Of a DNA stretch of 64,000 nt, positions 48,135-59,385 are shown piece by piece. The stretch lies in assembly GCF_030397575.1 (NCBI RefSeq), contig NZ_JAPNXS010000013.1:39454-103453 (forward strand), written 5' to 3'. The notes beneath the pieces were generated by a model that had not been told where the DNA came from, did no database searches, and worked only from the letters and a program-made list of their open reading frames with translations. This DNA comes from Psychromonas sp. 14N.309.X.WAT.B.A12 (GTDB lineage: Bacteria; Pseudomonadota; Gammaproteobacteria; Enterobacterales; Psychromonadaceae). Position 1 is the first letter of the stretch; each line of letters begins with the position of its first letter. Both the position numbers and the translations under genes were made by a program.

Positions 48135-49613
48135 CTACAACAGCGGGCTAAACAGGTACAACACACCTTCTAAAATACGTTTAAAGAAAGGTCGCTTGCG
48201 CCACTTCTCTAAAGTTAACTGATTAGAGGCTAATGTATAATGCATCTGAGCAGTAAGTAGATCGCCAGCAAATTTCGGATTATCAATTAACATAGTCATT
48301 TCAAAGTTTAACCAGAAACTACGTAAATCTAAATTCACCGAGCCCACCAGCGCTAACTTCTCATCAATAACAATACTTTTGCTATGTAATAAACCACCGT
48401 AAAACTGATGAATCTCTACGCCTGCTTTCAATAGGTCCTCAAAGAAAGCGCGTGATGCGTACTTAACCATCAAGGAGTCATTCTTAGCGGGTAAAATAAT
48501 TTTTACATCAACACCACGCATGGATGCGACCTGTAATGCGGTTAACAGACTTTCGTCTGGAACAAAGTAAGGGGAGGTTAATACTAAGCTGTATTTAGCT
48601 TCGTAAATAGCCGTTAATAATACTTGATGAATACCTACTTTACCAAACTCGGGCCCCGATGGAATCAGCTGTGAATTTTCATCACCAACTAACGAGAATA
48701 AGGAACGATTTGCAGGCGGTAGATCAAGGTGTTGTGCAGTCTCTAAACTCCAATCCCAAATAAATAAGCCTTCCATATGTTGTACGATTGGTCCTTCACA
48801 ACGCACCATTAAATCGATCCATTCACCAATCCCCTTTTCTACTTTAAAATAAGCGGGATCAACCAAATTCATGCTGCCAGTGTAGGCAATATGATCATCA
48901 ATACAGACAAGCTTTCGGTGTAGGCGCAAATCTTGTCGTTGGAATAATAGTCGGAATGCACCTACAGGTAGGCCTTCCACGACTTCAACCCCAGCTTTAC
49001 GTAATTGTGCAGGTAGGATGGATTTAAAAAAATCACTACTTCCCACTGAATCTAAGAGTAACTTACAGGTGACACCACGTTGTGCAGCGGCTTTTAACTC
49101 TTCTAATAATTGGTCAACTAACCCACCTTGATTACAAATATAAAACATTAAATAACAATGCTTTTTAGCTTCTCGAATCTCTTTGGTTAGCTCTAATAGT
49201 ATATTGTCAGTAGTGGTTAATAAGGTATGTTTATTACCCTTTACCATTGGCATATTGGTGTAGGACTCAACAAAAGATTGCATTGAACGCGCATTTTCGC
49301 TGATGAGTTCTTTATCTTGTTTGTAGGTATTGGCTTGCTCTTCTATCCACTTTAAAAAAGCACCAGAGAGCAATTTTCGACGTTTACTGCGTTTCGCACC
49401 TAGGTTTAATTCTCCAAAGATTAAGTAGCCGATCATGCCAACTAATGGCACGGCAAAGATTAAAAATAACCAGGCAAGTGAAACACCAATCGGCTTGCGC
49501 TTAATGATCACACGTAAGGAGATAAGTGTTAAAAAACTAAAATACAGAGTCGCTGAAAATACAAGGTATACCTCGCTTTCTAGCCAGCTCATATTTATGC
49601 CTAGGTTTGCCAT
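48135..49613 (-). CDS. cls: Cardiolipin synthase ClsA-type
   Basis: A 492-residue phospholipase D-like protein. Two N-terminal membrane segments are followed by two HKD catalytic motifs: HRKLVCIDDHIAYTGSMN near residue 235 and HSKSIVIDEKLALVGSVN near residue 410. It condenses two phosphatidylglycerol molecules to cardiolipin at the inner membrane. The ATG at 49613 is preferred, as AGGA lies 5 bases upstream. An open extension of 13 codons to 49652 begins with a less likely start. Confidence 0.92.
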   Translation of the reverse strand: MANLGINMSWLESEVYLVFSATLYFSFLTLISLRVIIKRKPIGVSLAWLFLIFAVPLVGMIGYLIFGELNLGAKRSKRRKLLSGAFLKWIEEQANTYKQDKELISENARSMQSFVESYTNMPMVKGNKHTLLTTTDNILLELTKEIREAKKHCYLMFYICNQGGLVDQLLEELKAAAQRGVTCKLLLDSVGSSDFFKSILPAQLRKAGVEVVEGLPVGAFRLLFQRQDLRLHRKLVCIDDHIAYTGSMNLVDPAYFKVEKGIGEWIDLMVRCEGPIVQHMEGLFIWDWSLETAQHLDLPPANRSLFSLVGDENSQLIPSGPEFGKVGIHQVLLTAIYEAKYSLVLTSPYFVPDESLLTALQVASMRGVDVKIILPAKNDSLMVKYASRAFFEDLLKAGVEIHQFYGGLLHSKSIVIDEKLALVGSVNLDLRSFWLNFEMTMLIDNPKFAGDLLTAQMHYTLASNQLTLEKWRKRPFFKRILEGVLYLFSPLL

Positions 49614-49730
49614 TACAGTCCTATCAGTCAAAAGAAAAAGAGAGCAACACACCCAGCCTGATCGTTGCCATACTGACTGCGGTGGTTAATTAGAGAATGT
49701 GATTAATAACGCGGATGGTATCAAAAATGT

Positions 49731-49766
49731 CACAATAGGATAGTTATTTTTAGCTATCCTATTGTG
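49731..49766 (-). terminator. Terminator of the PAS-GGDEF-EAL gene
   Basis: CACAATAGGATAG (49731-49743) pairs perfectly with CTATCCTATTGTG (49754-49766) around a 10-base loop. In the minus direction the stem is followed by ACATTTTTG. Confidence 0.8.
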
Positions 49767-49781
49767 GGCTATGGGGTTTGG

Positions 49782-52487
49782 CTACTTTCGCTTATGGCAT
49801 CTTAAGTAAAAAGTCGCTTCTGAAGCGCTCATCGCTTCTTTGGTTGGCTGGTTTTTATCAGCAATAAACTGATGATCATTAATCAGCTGTTCTCTTGGAT
49901 CATTGTCGATCGTATCACCAACCACATCAATACCTAAGGAGTTAGCTAATACAAACACTGATTTCAACATTGCCTCACCGGCTAGATAACCAGGCACGCC
50001 TTGAATAAAGTGTTTAGATATTTTGAACTTATCAATATTCAGTTTATCGATACAATACAACACTGAACGTTCAGCACCAAAACCGTCAACAGTAAAAGAG
50101 ATACCCAAGCGACTCAGGTTTAGTAAATTTTCTTGCACTGTATAAAGATCATTACTAAATAGGGCTTCATCAATTTCAAACTCAAACCAATTCGCCTTAG
50201 CCCCAGTATCCAAAAATATTTTTTGAATCGATGCTATTAATGAAAGCTGCGATAATTCCGCTTTTGATATATTGAATGCAATGCGCCCAAAATTAATACC
50301 AGCATGATGCCACTTCACAGCTTGTTCAACCGCTTTAGTAAACATTTTCATGCTTAATTCAACCATCAAACCAGACTGCTCAGCAAGCATTAAGAAACGC
50401 TCCGGCAGCAAAGTTCCGTGCTCAGGATGATGCCATCTCAAGACACATTCCACTGCCACAATTTGGCGCTTATTCAAATCAAATTGTGGTTGATAATAAA
50501 CATCGAATTGATTTTCATTTAATGCCACTTTTAACTCATTTTCTAATGCAAGTTGGTTAGTCGAGTTAATAGTTAATTCGTTTGTGTAAAAGTGGTAAGC
50601 GCTGCTTTTATCATTCTTACTACGGTACATTGCATTTTCCGCATTCGATAAAATACTGTCCACATCTGAACCATCATCGGGACAAATACTAATCCCGATA
50701 GAGGTTGTCAAGTTTACCGCAATACCTTCCATGGTCACAGTTCCAGAAAACTGTTGGGTAATTTGTCGTGCAATTAATGCCACTACCTGCTCGTTTTCTA
50801 ACTCTTCAATCACTAGTGCAAACTGGTCATCACTGATACGCGCTATAATATCTTTATCAGATGCAAGCTCTTTGAGGCGTTTAGCTATGCCTCTAAAGAT
50901 AACATCACCTTTATTATGGCCATAACGTTCATTAACAGCTTTAATACCTTTAATTTCAATATGTAACACACCAATAGCCGTTTGTTTGTGATTAGCACGT
51001 GCTATCGCTTTTTCTAGGTGAGTGAACAGTGCTATACGGTTATTTAGCCCAGTCAATGAGTCATGTTTAGACAGGTATTGAATCTTCGCTTCGTAATCTT
51101 TATTTTGGGTTAAATCGGTGAATACAAAAACACGATTATTCATGTTGTCACTGCCGTGTTTGACTTCATTAACCTCTAACCAGAAATAGCCTAGGTAACC
51201 CATCTTAGTATAGAAACGGACATTACCTTGCCACTTACCCTCTTTTTTAATGCCAACTTCGATATCATCAAATAATGTACAAGAGTCAAAACCGTCTGCA
51301 AAAGAGGTAATATTAACGTCAATTAACTCTTCTTTAGAATAACCAGAAACGCTGAAGCAAGCGTCATTAGCAGTGATCACTACCCCTGTATTATCGGTAA
51401 CTAAAATACCATCTCGGCTATTTTCAAACACCACGTTGGCCAATCTTAATTGTTTTTCGATAATGCTTTGTTCGGTAATATCTCGACCAATTGCAAAGAG
51501 CCCTTGAACTTCACCATGTTTATCGCGAAGTGGCACTTTTTGCATGAAGATAAAGTGCTTTTCCCCATTGTTATAGGTTAAGTACTCATTGTTTGCATAA
51601 GTTTCATTGTTACTCATTACTTGTGCATCTTGAGCCTGGCACATTCTTGCCTGATTTATTTCAAATAGTTCATCATCAGCTTTTCCAATGATCTCAGCTT
51701 CAGAGCAGCCAACAAATTTTTCAAACTGTTTATTACAACCAATAAAACGGCTATCTAGATCTTTAAAGAAAATAAGATCTTCTGATAAGTCTGCCGTTGC
51801 GCGTAGCATCAAGCGTTCTTTCTCAATAGTTGCTTTAACTGCATTCATTTCTGAAATATCAAAGAGCATTCCGACGCGCATATTACAGCCCACATCGACT
51901 TCTTCACGTAATAAAAATTCACGCTTTTCGCCACAACATTCTTCTATATTGCATTCCAGCATTAAAGGTTGATTTGATTTGACATCAGCAGTGTCAGACT
52001 TAATTAATTGCGCAGCAGTACCATCAGGTAAAAGTGTAGATAGCTCTTTACCAACCAATACATCAGGTGAATAACCAAAAATATTTGAGAAATAGGAATT
52101 ACACGCAATGATAAAACCATCATTACTTTTATAGTAGATAGGAATACTTATGCAGTTAAGTGTTGATTTAATTTCATCTGAAATACAATCTTTTGCTTTA
52201 GCGTCAGTAAAGCATGCGGACGTTGCATTGTCCTCTTCTTGGCTTGATAAATAGATACACTCTAATACGGGATAGAGCTGTTTTATACGTTCTTTTAATA
52301 CCCCTGAGATAGGAACTTCACAAATGAAGTAATCAAAATCTTGCTCTTGCAACATTTCCTCAAGACCATTAACACAATGACAGTGGGTAAGATTTGCTGC
52401 ACCAGACGCTGCATTGATGGGTAATAAGGCTTTAACTAACTGTACATTATTACCTATGTATAAAACCTTACTGACTTGACTAGACAA
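49782..52487 (-). CDS. PAS-GGDEF-EAL protein with degenerate catalytic motifs
   Basis: About 900 residues: a receiver-like N-terminal domain (SSQVSKVLYIGNNVQLVKAL), three PAS domains (about 110-215, 230-345, 350-465), GGDEF (about 470-635) and EAL (about 640-890). The GGDEF signature is SDDQF and the metal-binding region reads EIKGIKAVNE, both unlike an active cyclase. In EAL, the motif is ECV, the DDFGTG loop is VDGFGAE and the AEGVE loop is VGDTID. Both activities are therefore probably lost, which suggests a regulatory or binding role. Start: a TTG at 52487 with GGAGG eight bases upstream is preferred; an ATG at 52520 is an alternative. Confidence 0.88.
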   Translation of the reverse strand: MSSQVSKVLYIGNNVQLVKALLPINAASGAANLTHCHCVNGLEEMLQEQDFDYFICEVPISGVLKERIKQLYPVLECIYLSSQEEDNATSACFTDAKAKDCISDEIKSTLNCISIPIYYKSNDGFIIACNSYFSNIFGYSPDVLVGKELSTLLPDGTAAQLIKSDTADVKSNQPLMLECNIEECCGEKREFLLREEVDVGCNMRVGMLFDISEMNAVKATIEKERLMLRATADLSEDLIFFKDLDSRFIGCNKQFEKFVGCSEAEIIGKADDELFEINQARMCQAQDAQVMSNNETYANNEYLTYNNGEKHFIFMQKVPLRDKHGEVQGLFAIGRDITEQSIIEKQLRLANVVFENSRDGILVTDNTGVVITANDACFSVSGYSKEELIDVNITSFADGFDSCTLFDDIEVGIKKEGKWQGNVRFYTKMGYLGYFWLEVNEVKHGSDNMNNRVFVFTDLTQNKDYEAKIQYLSKHDSLTGLNNRIALFTHLEKAIARANHKQTAIGVLHIEIKGIKAVNERYGHNKGDVIFRGIAKRLKELASDKDIIARISDDQFALVIEELENEQVVALIARQITQQFSGTVTMEGIAVNLTTSIGISICPDDGSDVDSILSNAENAMYRSKNDKSSAYHFYTNELTINSTNQLALENELKVALNENQFDVYYQPQFDLNKRQIVAVECVLRWHHPEHGTLLPERFLMLAEQSGLMVELSMKMFTKAVEQAVKWHHAGINFGRIAFNISKAELSQLSLIASIQKIFLDTGAKANWFEFEIDEALFSNDLYTVQENLLNLSRLGISFTVDGFGAERSVLYCIDKLNIDKFKISKHFIQGVPGYLAGEAMLKSVFVLANSLGIDVVGDTIDNDPREQLINDHQFIADKNQPTKEAMSASEATFYLRCHKRK

Positions 52488-52591
52488 CCGAACTGCCCTC
52501 CATGACGAAAACAATAACATTAACAAACTGCACTACTACAAATACTTTGAGTTAATACCATTAATATAATAACAGTCGTTCATTAGAACAC

Positions 52592-52620
52592 AAAAAGGGA
52601 GCTTTACGCTCCCTTTTATT
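52592..52620 (-). terminator. Terminator of purL
   Basis: AAAAGGGAGC (52593-52602) pairs with GCTCCCTTTT (52608-52617) around TTTAC, 16 bp past the purL stop. Confidence 0.85.
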
Positions 52621-52632
52621 CATTAATTATTT

Positions 52633-55600
52633 TTAACCTAATTGTTTGCGCACATTTCTGAACATACGCATCCATGGGCTATCTTCTTTCCATTCATCTG
52701 GATGCCAAGAGTTAGCAACCGTTCTGAATACACGCTCAGGGTGAGGCATCATGATAGTGACACGACCGTCCTTAGACGTTAGACCAGTAATACCATTTGG
52801 CGAACCATTTGGATTAGATGGGTAAGATTCAGTGTTATTACCGTAGTTATCGATAAAGCGTAATGCAACAGAACCACTTGCTTCAATAGCTGCAAGGTGT
52901 GAGGTGTCTTTCACTTCCACACGACCTTCACCGTGAGATACTGCGATAGGCATTTGTGAGCCCGCCATATCATTTAAGAATAACGAGTTAGACTTTTGCA
53001 CTTCTACCAAACTGAAACGTGCTTCGAAACGCTCTGAGTTATTGCGAACAAAACGCGGCCAGAGATCAGAACCTGGAATTAACTCGTTGAGGTTTGATAA
53101 CATCTGACAACCGTTACACACGCCTAATGCAAATGAGTTTTCACGCTCAAAGAAAGTTTGGAACTGAGTACGAGCTTGTTCGTTGAACAGAATAGACTTA
53201 GCCCAACCTTCACCAGCACCTAATACGTCACCGTAAGAGAAACCACCACAAGCCACTAAACCAGCAAAGTTCTCTAGTTGAACATTACCCGACAGAATAT
53301 CACTCATGTGTACATCAATCGCAGAGAAACCAGCGCGGTTGAAGGCTGCTGCCATCTCTTGCTGCGAGTTAACACCTTGCTCACGCAAGATAGCCATACG
53401 CGGTTTAACACCTTTAGCAATATAAGGTGCTGCAACATCTTCGTTAATATCAAACGTCAATTTAGTCGATAGACCTGGGTCTTTATCGTCTAATTTAAGG
53501 TCAAACTCTTGTTGTGCACATTCAGAGTTATCACGTAATGATTGCATTTTCAGTGTTGTTTCAGCCCAAATACCACGGAACTCCGCACGTTTAGCTGCTA
53601 ATACTTCAACACCATCGCGTAGGAATTCAATTTGGTCTGTGCTATTGATTGAACCAATCACTAGGGAGCTAGAAGATAAACCGTGGCCAGCTAAAGTATT
53701 TAATACCGCTTCTTTATCTTCACGTTTAACTTGAATTACCGCACCTAACTCTTCTGAATACAATGCAGAGAAGTCATCGCTACCAACTTGATCAAGCTTA
53801 ACGGTTACACCGCAATGTCCTGCAAAGGCCATTTCTGTAATAGTTGAGAATAAACCACCGTCACTTCTATCGTGATAAGCTAATAATTTCTTATCAGCTA
53901 ATAAGCTTTGCACCGAGTTAAAGAAGCCTTTTAATAATTCTGGGCTATCTAAATCAGGCGTTGTTTCACCTAACTGCTTATATACTTGCGCCAGTGATGA
54001 ACCACCTAAACGGTTTTTGCCGTTACCTAAGTCGATTAGGATCAGGTCGGTTTCACCTTGGTCTGTGCGTAATTGCGGTGTCACCGTATTACGGATATCA
54101 CGTACTGCACCAAATGCAGTGATAATCAATGATAATGGTGAAGTCACCTCTTTATCACTGCCATCTTCTTCCTGCCAACGTGTCTTCATTGACATTGAGT
54201 CTTTACCTACAGGAATAGTAAGCTCTAATTCAGGACATAATTCTTCACCAACCGCTTTAACTGCTTCGTATAAACCAGCATCTTCACCAGGGTGACCGGT
54301 TGCTGACATCCAGTTAGCAGATAGTTTAATACGTTTAAAATCACCAATATCAGAACAAGCGATATTAGTAATTGATTCAGCCACAGCTAAGCGAGCAGAT
54401 GCACCAAAGTTAAGTAATGCCACAGGTGTACGTTCACCTAATGCCATTGACTCACCAAAATAAGTATCGTAACTTGCAGCTGTTACAGCACAATCGGCAA
54501 CAGGTACCTGCCAAGGACCAACCATTTGGTCACGAGCAACTAAGCCCGTTACAGTTCGGTCACCGATAGTAATCAAAAAGGTTTTTTCTGCGATTGAAGG
54601 TAAACGTAACAAACGCTCTGCCGCTTCTTTCACACTTGCACCAGATAAGTCTAACGCTTTACCTTTAGCTGTTTGTGATTGAACATCACGATGCATTTTA
54701 GGTGCTTTACCCAATAACACTTCTAATGGCATATCGATTGGTTTGTTATCAAACTCAGGATCGTTCAGCGTTAAGTGTAACTCTTCAGTGGCTGTACCGA
54801 TCACCGCATATTGTGCACGTTCACGCTTACAAATCGCTTCAAAGGTCGCTAGATTTTCAGGCTTAACCGCCATTACGTAACGTTCTTGAGACTCATTACA
54901 CCAGATTTCATGTGGTGCCATGCTTTTCTCGTCATTTGGAATTGCACGTAAATCAAATACACCACCACGGCCACCATCATCCACTAACTCAGGCATAGCA
55001 TTAGATAAACCACCCGCACCTACATCGTGAATAAATTGAATTGGGTTATTTTCACCCATCTGCCAACAACGGTCGATTACTTCCTGACAACGACGTTCCA
55101 TCTCTGGGTTTTCACGTTGTACTGAAGCAAAATCTAAATTTTCTGAAGAAGCACCAGAATCCATTGAAGACGCGGCACCACCACCTAAACCGATATTCAT
55201 TGCAGGACCACCTAACACGATCAGTTTCGCGCCAACTGGGATATCTTTTTTCTGTACGTGTTCACGGCGGATGTTACCTAAACCACCAGCAAGCATAATT
55301 GGCTTGTGGTAACCACGGATCTCGCTACCGTTATGGCTATCTACTTTTTCTTCATAAGTACGGAAATAACCTAGGATATTAGGGCGACCAAATTCATTAT
55401 TAAATGCAGCACCGCCCAAAGGTGCTTCTAACATAATATCCAAAGCAGAAACGATACGGCTTGGCTTACCAAAATCTGTTTCCCATGCTTGTTCAAAGCT
55501 AGGAATACGTAAATTAGATACAGAGAACCCCACTAAACCAGCTTTCGGTTTAGAGCCAATACCTGTTGCGCCTTCATCACGAATTTCACCACCAGAGCCA

Positions 55601-56529
55601 GTTGCAGCACCTGGGAATGGAGAGATAGCAGTTGGATGGTTATGTGTTTCCACCTTCATTAAGATATCGATATCTTCATGGTGGTAACCAAATTCACGGT
55701 CATCAACACTTGGGAAGAAACGCCCTGCTTGGTAACCTTCCATTACCGCGGCATTATCTTTATATGCAGACAATACGTATTCAGGATGTAATTCGTGGGT
55801 ATTACGAATCATTTTAAATAATGATTTAGGCTGTTTTTGACCATCAATGGTCCAATCAGCATTAAATATTTTATGACGACAATGCTCTGAGTTTGCCTGT
55901 GCAAACATCATTAGTTCGATATCGTTAGGGTTACGATTTAACTTAATAAAGTTTTCCACTAAGTAATCGATTTCATCATCTGCAAGTGCTAGACCTAAGT
56001 TCACATTGGCAGTTTCTAATGCGCTACGGCCTTCGCCTAACACATCAACACTGGTCATTTTTCCTGGCGTACCTTGGACAAATAAGGTCGCGGCGTCTTC
56101 CAACGAAGTTAACACGACTTCCATCATGCGATCATGCAACAAGTCTGTTAACGCTTGAATTTGTTGTTCATTTAACTCTGTTTCAGTTTCAACGTAATAA
56201 GCGATACCACGCTCTAAACGTTTTACTTTGGTAAGACCACAGTTTTTAGCAATGTCCGTTGCTTTTGAAGACCAAGGCGAAATAGTGCCTGGGCGTGGTG
56301 TGACAAATAACAGAGTCCCTACTGGGTCATGCTCTGCAATTTTAGGTCCGTAAGTTAATAGCTTTTGTAGAACAGCTAACTCTTGGTCATTTAAAGAATC
56401 AGATAGATCTGCAGCATGCATAAATTCAGCATATAGGCCTGTTACAGGTAAATCTAATACTTCACAGTTTTTCAACAACTGGTTAACACGAAATGTCGAT
56501 AAGGCAGGTGCCCCACGCAAAATTTCCAT
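52633..56529 (-). CDS. purL: Phosphoribosylformylglycinamidine synthase PurL
   Basis: A 1298-residue single-chain FGAM synthase of the large gammaproteobacterial type (E. coli 1295). It has an N-terminal PurS-like part, the FGAM synthase core with [20 protein letters not shown] and [12 protein letters not shown], and a C-terminal glutaminase domain. That domain carries the nucleophilic Cys in [12 protein letters not shown] and the His/Glu in MPHPERVFR. It catalyses the ATP- and glutamine-dependent fourth step of purine synthesis. It is divergent from mltF. I saw no PurR-type palindrome in the 192-bp intergenic region. Confidence 0.97.
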   Translation of the reverse strand: MEILRGAPALSTFRVNQLLKNCEVLDLPVTGLYAEFMHAADLSDSLNDQELAVLQKLLTYGPKIAEHDPVGTLLFVTPRPGTISPWSSKATDIAKNCGLTKVKRLERGIAYYVETETELNEQQIQALTDLLHDRMMEVVLTSLEDAATLFVQGTPGKMTSVDVLGEGRSALETANVNLGLALADDEIDYLVENFIKLNRNPNDIELMMFAQANSEHCRHKIFNADWTIDGQKQPKSLFKMIRNTHELHPEYVLSAYKDNAAVMEGYQAGRFFPSVDDREFGYHHEDIDILMKVETHNHPTAISPFPGAATGSGGEIRDEGATGIGSKPKAGLVGFSVSNLRIPSFEQAWETDFGKPSRIVSALDIMLEAPLGGAAFNNEFGRPNILGYFRTYEEKVDSHNGSEIRGYHKPIMLAGGLGNIRREHVQKKDIPVGAKLIVLGGPAMNIGLGGGAASSMDSGASSENLDFASVQRENPEMERRCQEVIDRCWQMGENNPIQFIHDVGAGGLSNAMPELVDDGGRGGVFDLRAIPNDEKSMAPHEIWCNESQERYVMAVKPENLATFEAICKRERAQYAVIGTATEELHLTLNDPEFDNKPIDMPLEVLLGKAPKMHRDVQSQTAKGKALDLSGASVKEAAERLLRLPSIAEKTFLITIGDRTVTGLVARDQMVGPWQVPVADCAVTAASYDTYFGESMALGERTPVALLNFGASARLAVAESITNIACSDIGDFKRIKLSANWMSATGHPGEDAGLYEAVKAVGEELCPELELTIPVGKDSMSMKTRWQEEDGSDKEVTSPLSLIITAFGAVRDIRNTVTPQLRTDQGETDLILIDLGNGKNRLGGSSLAQVYKQLGETTPDLDSPELLKGFFNSVQSLLADKKLLAYHDRSDGGLFSTITEMAFAGHCGVTVKLDQVGSDDFSALYSEELGAVIQVKREDKEAVLNTLAGHGLSSSSLVIGSINSTDQIEFLRDGVEVLAAKRAEFRGIWAETTLKMQSLRDNSECAQQEFDLKLDDKDPGLSTKLTFDINEDVAAPYIAKGVKPRMAILREQGVNSQQEMAAAFNRAGFSAIDVHMSDILSGNVQLENFAGLVACGGFSYGDVLGAGEGWAKSILFNEQARTQFQTFFERENSFALGVCNGCQMLSNLNELIPGSDLWPRFVRNNSERFEARFSLVEVQKSNSLFLNDMAGSQMPIAVSHGEGRVEVKDTSHLAAIEASGSVALRFIDNYGNNTESYPSNPNGSPNGITGLTSKDGRVTIMMPHPERVFRTVANSWHPDEWKEDSPWMRMFRNVRKQLG

Positions 56530-56721
56530 AGGTTATTACTCTCGTTGGATAAATAAATGAACTTGGGTTTAGCTCAATATTATAAAAGAAAAGCATTTTT
56601 TATTAAATAGAAACACTCTATAGTCTGTCATAAATAAACCTGATAATTGGTAAATAAATAGATATTTAAATCGTTTCTTGAATAATCTACCAATTCGACT
56701 CATTGGATCGGCAACATTTTT

Positions 56722-58554
56722 ATGAATAAACCTGTTTTTCTCACTTCTACGACTATTAAATTTAAGCTATTTTTAAGCGCCATTTTTATATTTTTGTTAA
56801 CCGCTTGTAATCCGGTCACCCCAACGACCGATCTTGAAGAGATGCAAGCACGGCAAACATTAATCATGGGCACCATGAATAGTGCACTGACTTATAGCTT
56901 CGATGGCGACAATTACAGTGGATTGGATTACGAATTAGGCAAGAAGTTTGCTAAATACCTCAACCTAAAATTAATTATTAAAGAATATGACGATTTCGAC
57001 TCATTATTTTCAGCCTTAGAAGATAATGAAATAGACTTTGCAGGAGCTGGCTTAACCTTAACTCCTAAGCGTGCCGAGAAATATCGTAGTTCACCACCTT
57101 ATTATTATCTTTCACAAACATTGGTTTATCATAAAGGCACTTACCGCCCTCGCGACATTTCAGACATAGATGCGCCAGTTAATGTGCTTAAAGGCAGTAG
57201 TCATGAGGAAAATATTAAAGCCTCGTTAATTGACTACCCGGATCTCGTGATCAATGTTTTAGAAAATGAAGACCAAGAGTCTCTATTACAAAAAGTTGCC
57301 CAAAAAGAGATTCAATATGCGATTGTTGACAGTACCACTTTGGCACAAAAGCAGCGTTATTACCCTTCACTTGCAGAAGCTTTCACTATCTATGAAAAAC
57401 AACCTGTAGCTTGGTTAATTCGTAAAGCTCAAGATGACTCTTTTTATTCAGCAATGATTGAGTTCATGGGTAACCAATATAACTCAGGTACCATTGCTAA
57501 AGTTGAAGAAAAGTATTTTGGCCACATCGGTGACTTTGATTACGTCGACACACGTATTTTCTTAAAGCGTATTGATAGCCGCTTACCTAAATACGAAGCG
57601 CTATTTAAACAATATGCCACGCCTGAAGTGCCATGGTTATTACTTGCATCAGTGAGTTATCAAGAGTCACATTGGAACCCAAAAGCCACCTCCCCAACGG
57701 GTGTTCGAGGCATGATGATGTTGACCTTAGACACCGCTAAATTTGTAGGAGTTAAAAACCGTGTTAATGCAGAACAAAGTATTCAAGGTGGTGCCAAATA
57801 CCTCACACAATTAATCAAACGTTTACCTGAAAGCATCCCTGAAGATGAACGAATTTGGTTTGCATTAGCCTCTTATAATATTGGTTTAGGGCATCTATTA
57901 GACGTGCGAAGAATTACCAAAATGCGCGAGCAAAATCCAGATTCTTGGGCTGATGTCAAAGAAAACTTACCACTATTACATGAGCGAAAATGGTACACCA
58001 AAACCCGTTACGGTTATGCCCGTGGACGCGAAGCGAAGCATTATGTTGATAATATTCGAGAATACTTAGAAACATTAACTTGGCATGCTCAAGAGCAAGA
58101 AAAAGCACTTAAATTAGCGGAAGAGCAAAAAGCAGAAGAAGCAAGATTGGCAGCAATTGCAAAAGCCGAGGAAGAAAGACTAGCGGCTATTGAATTAGAA
58201 AAACAAAAAAAACTTGAAGAGGAAAAATTAGCCGAAGCACAACGTCAAGCAGCAATTGAAGCTGAAAATCAAGCAAGGATAGCAGCTGATAAACAAGCAG
58301 AAGAAGCTAAGCAAGCCGCGTTAGAAGCAGCAGAAAAAGCTGAAGCAAAGGCAGCGGCCAAATTAGCTGAAGAACAAAAAGAGCAAGCCGAAGCGGCCGT
58401 AAAACTAGCCGAAGAACAAAAAGCACAGGCCGAAGCCGCTGCTAAGCTAGCAGCTGAGCAAAAGGCACAAGCAGATGCTGCTGCTAAATTAGCAGAAGAA
58501 CAAACACAAACAGAACCAGCCCCCAAAGTAGATCAAACGACAGTTACCCCTTAA
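56722..58554 (+). CDS. mltF: Membrane-bound lytic murein transglycosylase MltF with TolA-like tail
   Basis: A 610-residue protein. Signal peptide and lipobox (LLTAC, Cys29) precede a periplasmic amino-acid-binding-protein-like domain (about 45-270). The lytic transglycosylase domain follows (about 285-440), with the catalytic Glu in SYQESHWNP and LASYNIGLGHLLD. It cleaves glycan strands to 1,6-anhydro ends. The family is about 500 residues; here an extra 150-residue Ala/Lys/Glu-rich helical tail follows. Near its end are four 14-residue repeats of the AAAKLAEEQKxQAE type. Gene order purL-mltF divergent is standard. Confidence 0.93.
   Translation: MNKPVFLTSTTIKFKLFLSAIFIFLLTACNPVTPTTDLEEMQARQTLIMGTMNSALTYSFDGDNYSGLDYELGKKFAKYLNLKLIIKEYDDFDSLFSALEDNEIDFAGAGLTLTPKRAEKYRSSPPYYYLSQTLVYHKGTYRPRDISDIDAPVNVLKGSSHEENIKASLIDYPDLVINVLENEDQESLLQKVAQKEIQYAIVDSTTLAQKQRYYPSLAEAFTIYEKQPVAWLIRKAQDDSFYSAMIEFMGNQYNSGTIAKVEEKYFGHIGDFDYVDTRIFLKRIDSRLPKYEALFKQYATPEVPWLLLASVSYQESHWNPKATSPTGVRGMMMLTLDTAKFVGVKNRVNAEQSIQGGAKYLTQLIKRLPESIPEDERIWFALASYNIGLGHLLDVRRITKMREQNPDSWADVKENLPLLHERKWYTKTRYGYARGREAKHYVDNIREYLETLTWHAQEQEKALKLAEEQKAEEARLAAIAKAEEERLAAIELEKQKKLEEEKLAEAQRQAAIEAENQARIAADKQAEEAKQAALEAAEKAEAKAAAKLAEEQKEQAEAAVKLAEEQKAQAEAAAKLAAEQKAQADAAAKLAEEQTQTEPAPKVDQTTVTP
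58351..58518 (+). repeat. Four in-frame 42-bp tandem repeats in the mltF tail
   Basis: Four copies of a 42-bp (14-codon) unit encode variants of AAAKLAEEQKxQAE. Codons differ between copies, so the repeat is old or selected at the protein level. It lies inside mltF. Confidence 0.75.
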
Positions 58555-58563
58555 TGGACTTTT

Positions 58564-58587
58564 AGTGGGAGGCTGAAGCCTCTCACT
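58564..58587 (+). other. Hairpin downstream of mltF
   Basis: AGTGGGAGGC (58564-58573) pairs, with one mismatch, with GCCTCTCACT (58578-58587) around TGAA. There is no T-run, so it is only a weak terminator candidate. Confidence 0.4.
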
Positions 58588-58747
58588 AACACCAATCAAA
58601 CTAGCCTCGAAGCAACTAACCCTACCCTGTGCCCCAGACAAGTAACAACAAAACCTATTAAATTAATAAAAACAATCGATTTAGACAATCCTAAAACTTC
58701 ATTTATGATGACTGATATTAACTTCCAATAATTATAAAGGCCTTGCA

Positions 58748-59164
58748 ATGAGCAAAAAAACAATTAGCCAAATCATGAAAAACAACCCCATCACATTACA
58801 GTGCCACACATCGCTAACTGATATCGTAAAAACCTTAATTAGTAGTCAACAATCACAATTACCAGTGGTTAATAACGAGAAAAAGTTACTAGGAATGGTA
58901 TCGTTAGTAGGATGTCAAAAAGCATTATTAAGCAGTGCTTACCATTGTGATAAACCAGTACAGGTTGATAACGTCATGGCGATAGACTTTAATACATTCA
59001 ATGCCGATGAAGATTTATCTGAAGTCGCCATTAAAACGCAGCATTTATCGGATAATATATTCCCTGTTGTGAAAGGCGATAAGTTAATCGGCATTATGAA
59101 ACGAACAGATTTACTGACACACTTACAAAACAATTTATCTTTGTGTTCGCAAAAGCAGTTGTAA
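58748..59164 (+). CDS. CBS-domain-pair protein
   Basis: A 138-residue protein consisting of a tandem CBS pair, one from about residue 8 (IMKNNPITLQCHTSL) to 60 and the second from about 75 (VMAIDFNTFNADEDL) to 125. The LPVVNNEKKLLGMVSL and FPVVKGDKLIGIMKRTDLL motifs are typical. Such free-standing CBS modules bind adenosine nucleotides and regulate partners. No partner is evident in the neighbourhood. The start is backed by AAAGG upstream of the ATG. Confidence 0.85.
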   Translation: MSKKTISQIMKNNPITLQCHTSLTDIVKTLISSQQSQLPVVNNEKKLLGMVSLVGCQKALLSSAYHCDKPVQVDNVMAIDFNTFNADEDLSEVAIKTQHLSDNIFPVVKGDKLIGIMKRTDLLTHLQNNLSLCSQKQL

Positions 59165-59385
59165 TCCTTTTCTAAGGGATAAATGAAGCTAAAATGAAAA
59201 ATACAAATTTAAAGGGTAAGCCTTAGAAAATGAATAAAGGTTGATTTGTAAACAACAGATCAACCACTTAGTAAGATCCTACCTTGATTTAACTCAACCT
59301 AAGCCACGATACAAAAATAGTTTTCTGTACAAATGCATTAAAAATAGGCAGAGTGCACACCCTTTTTATTTTAAGAGCGACATCA

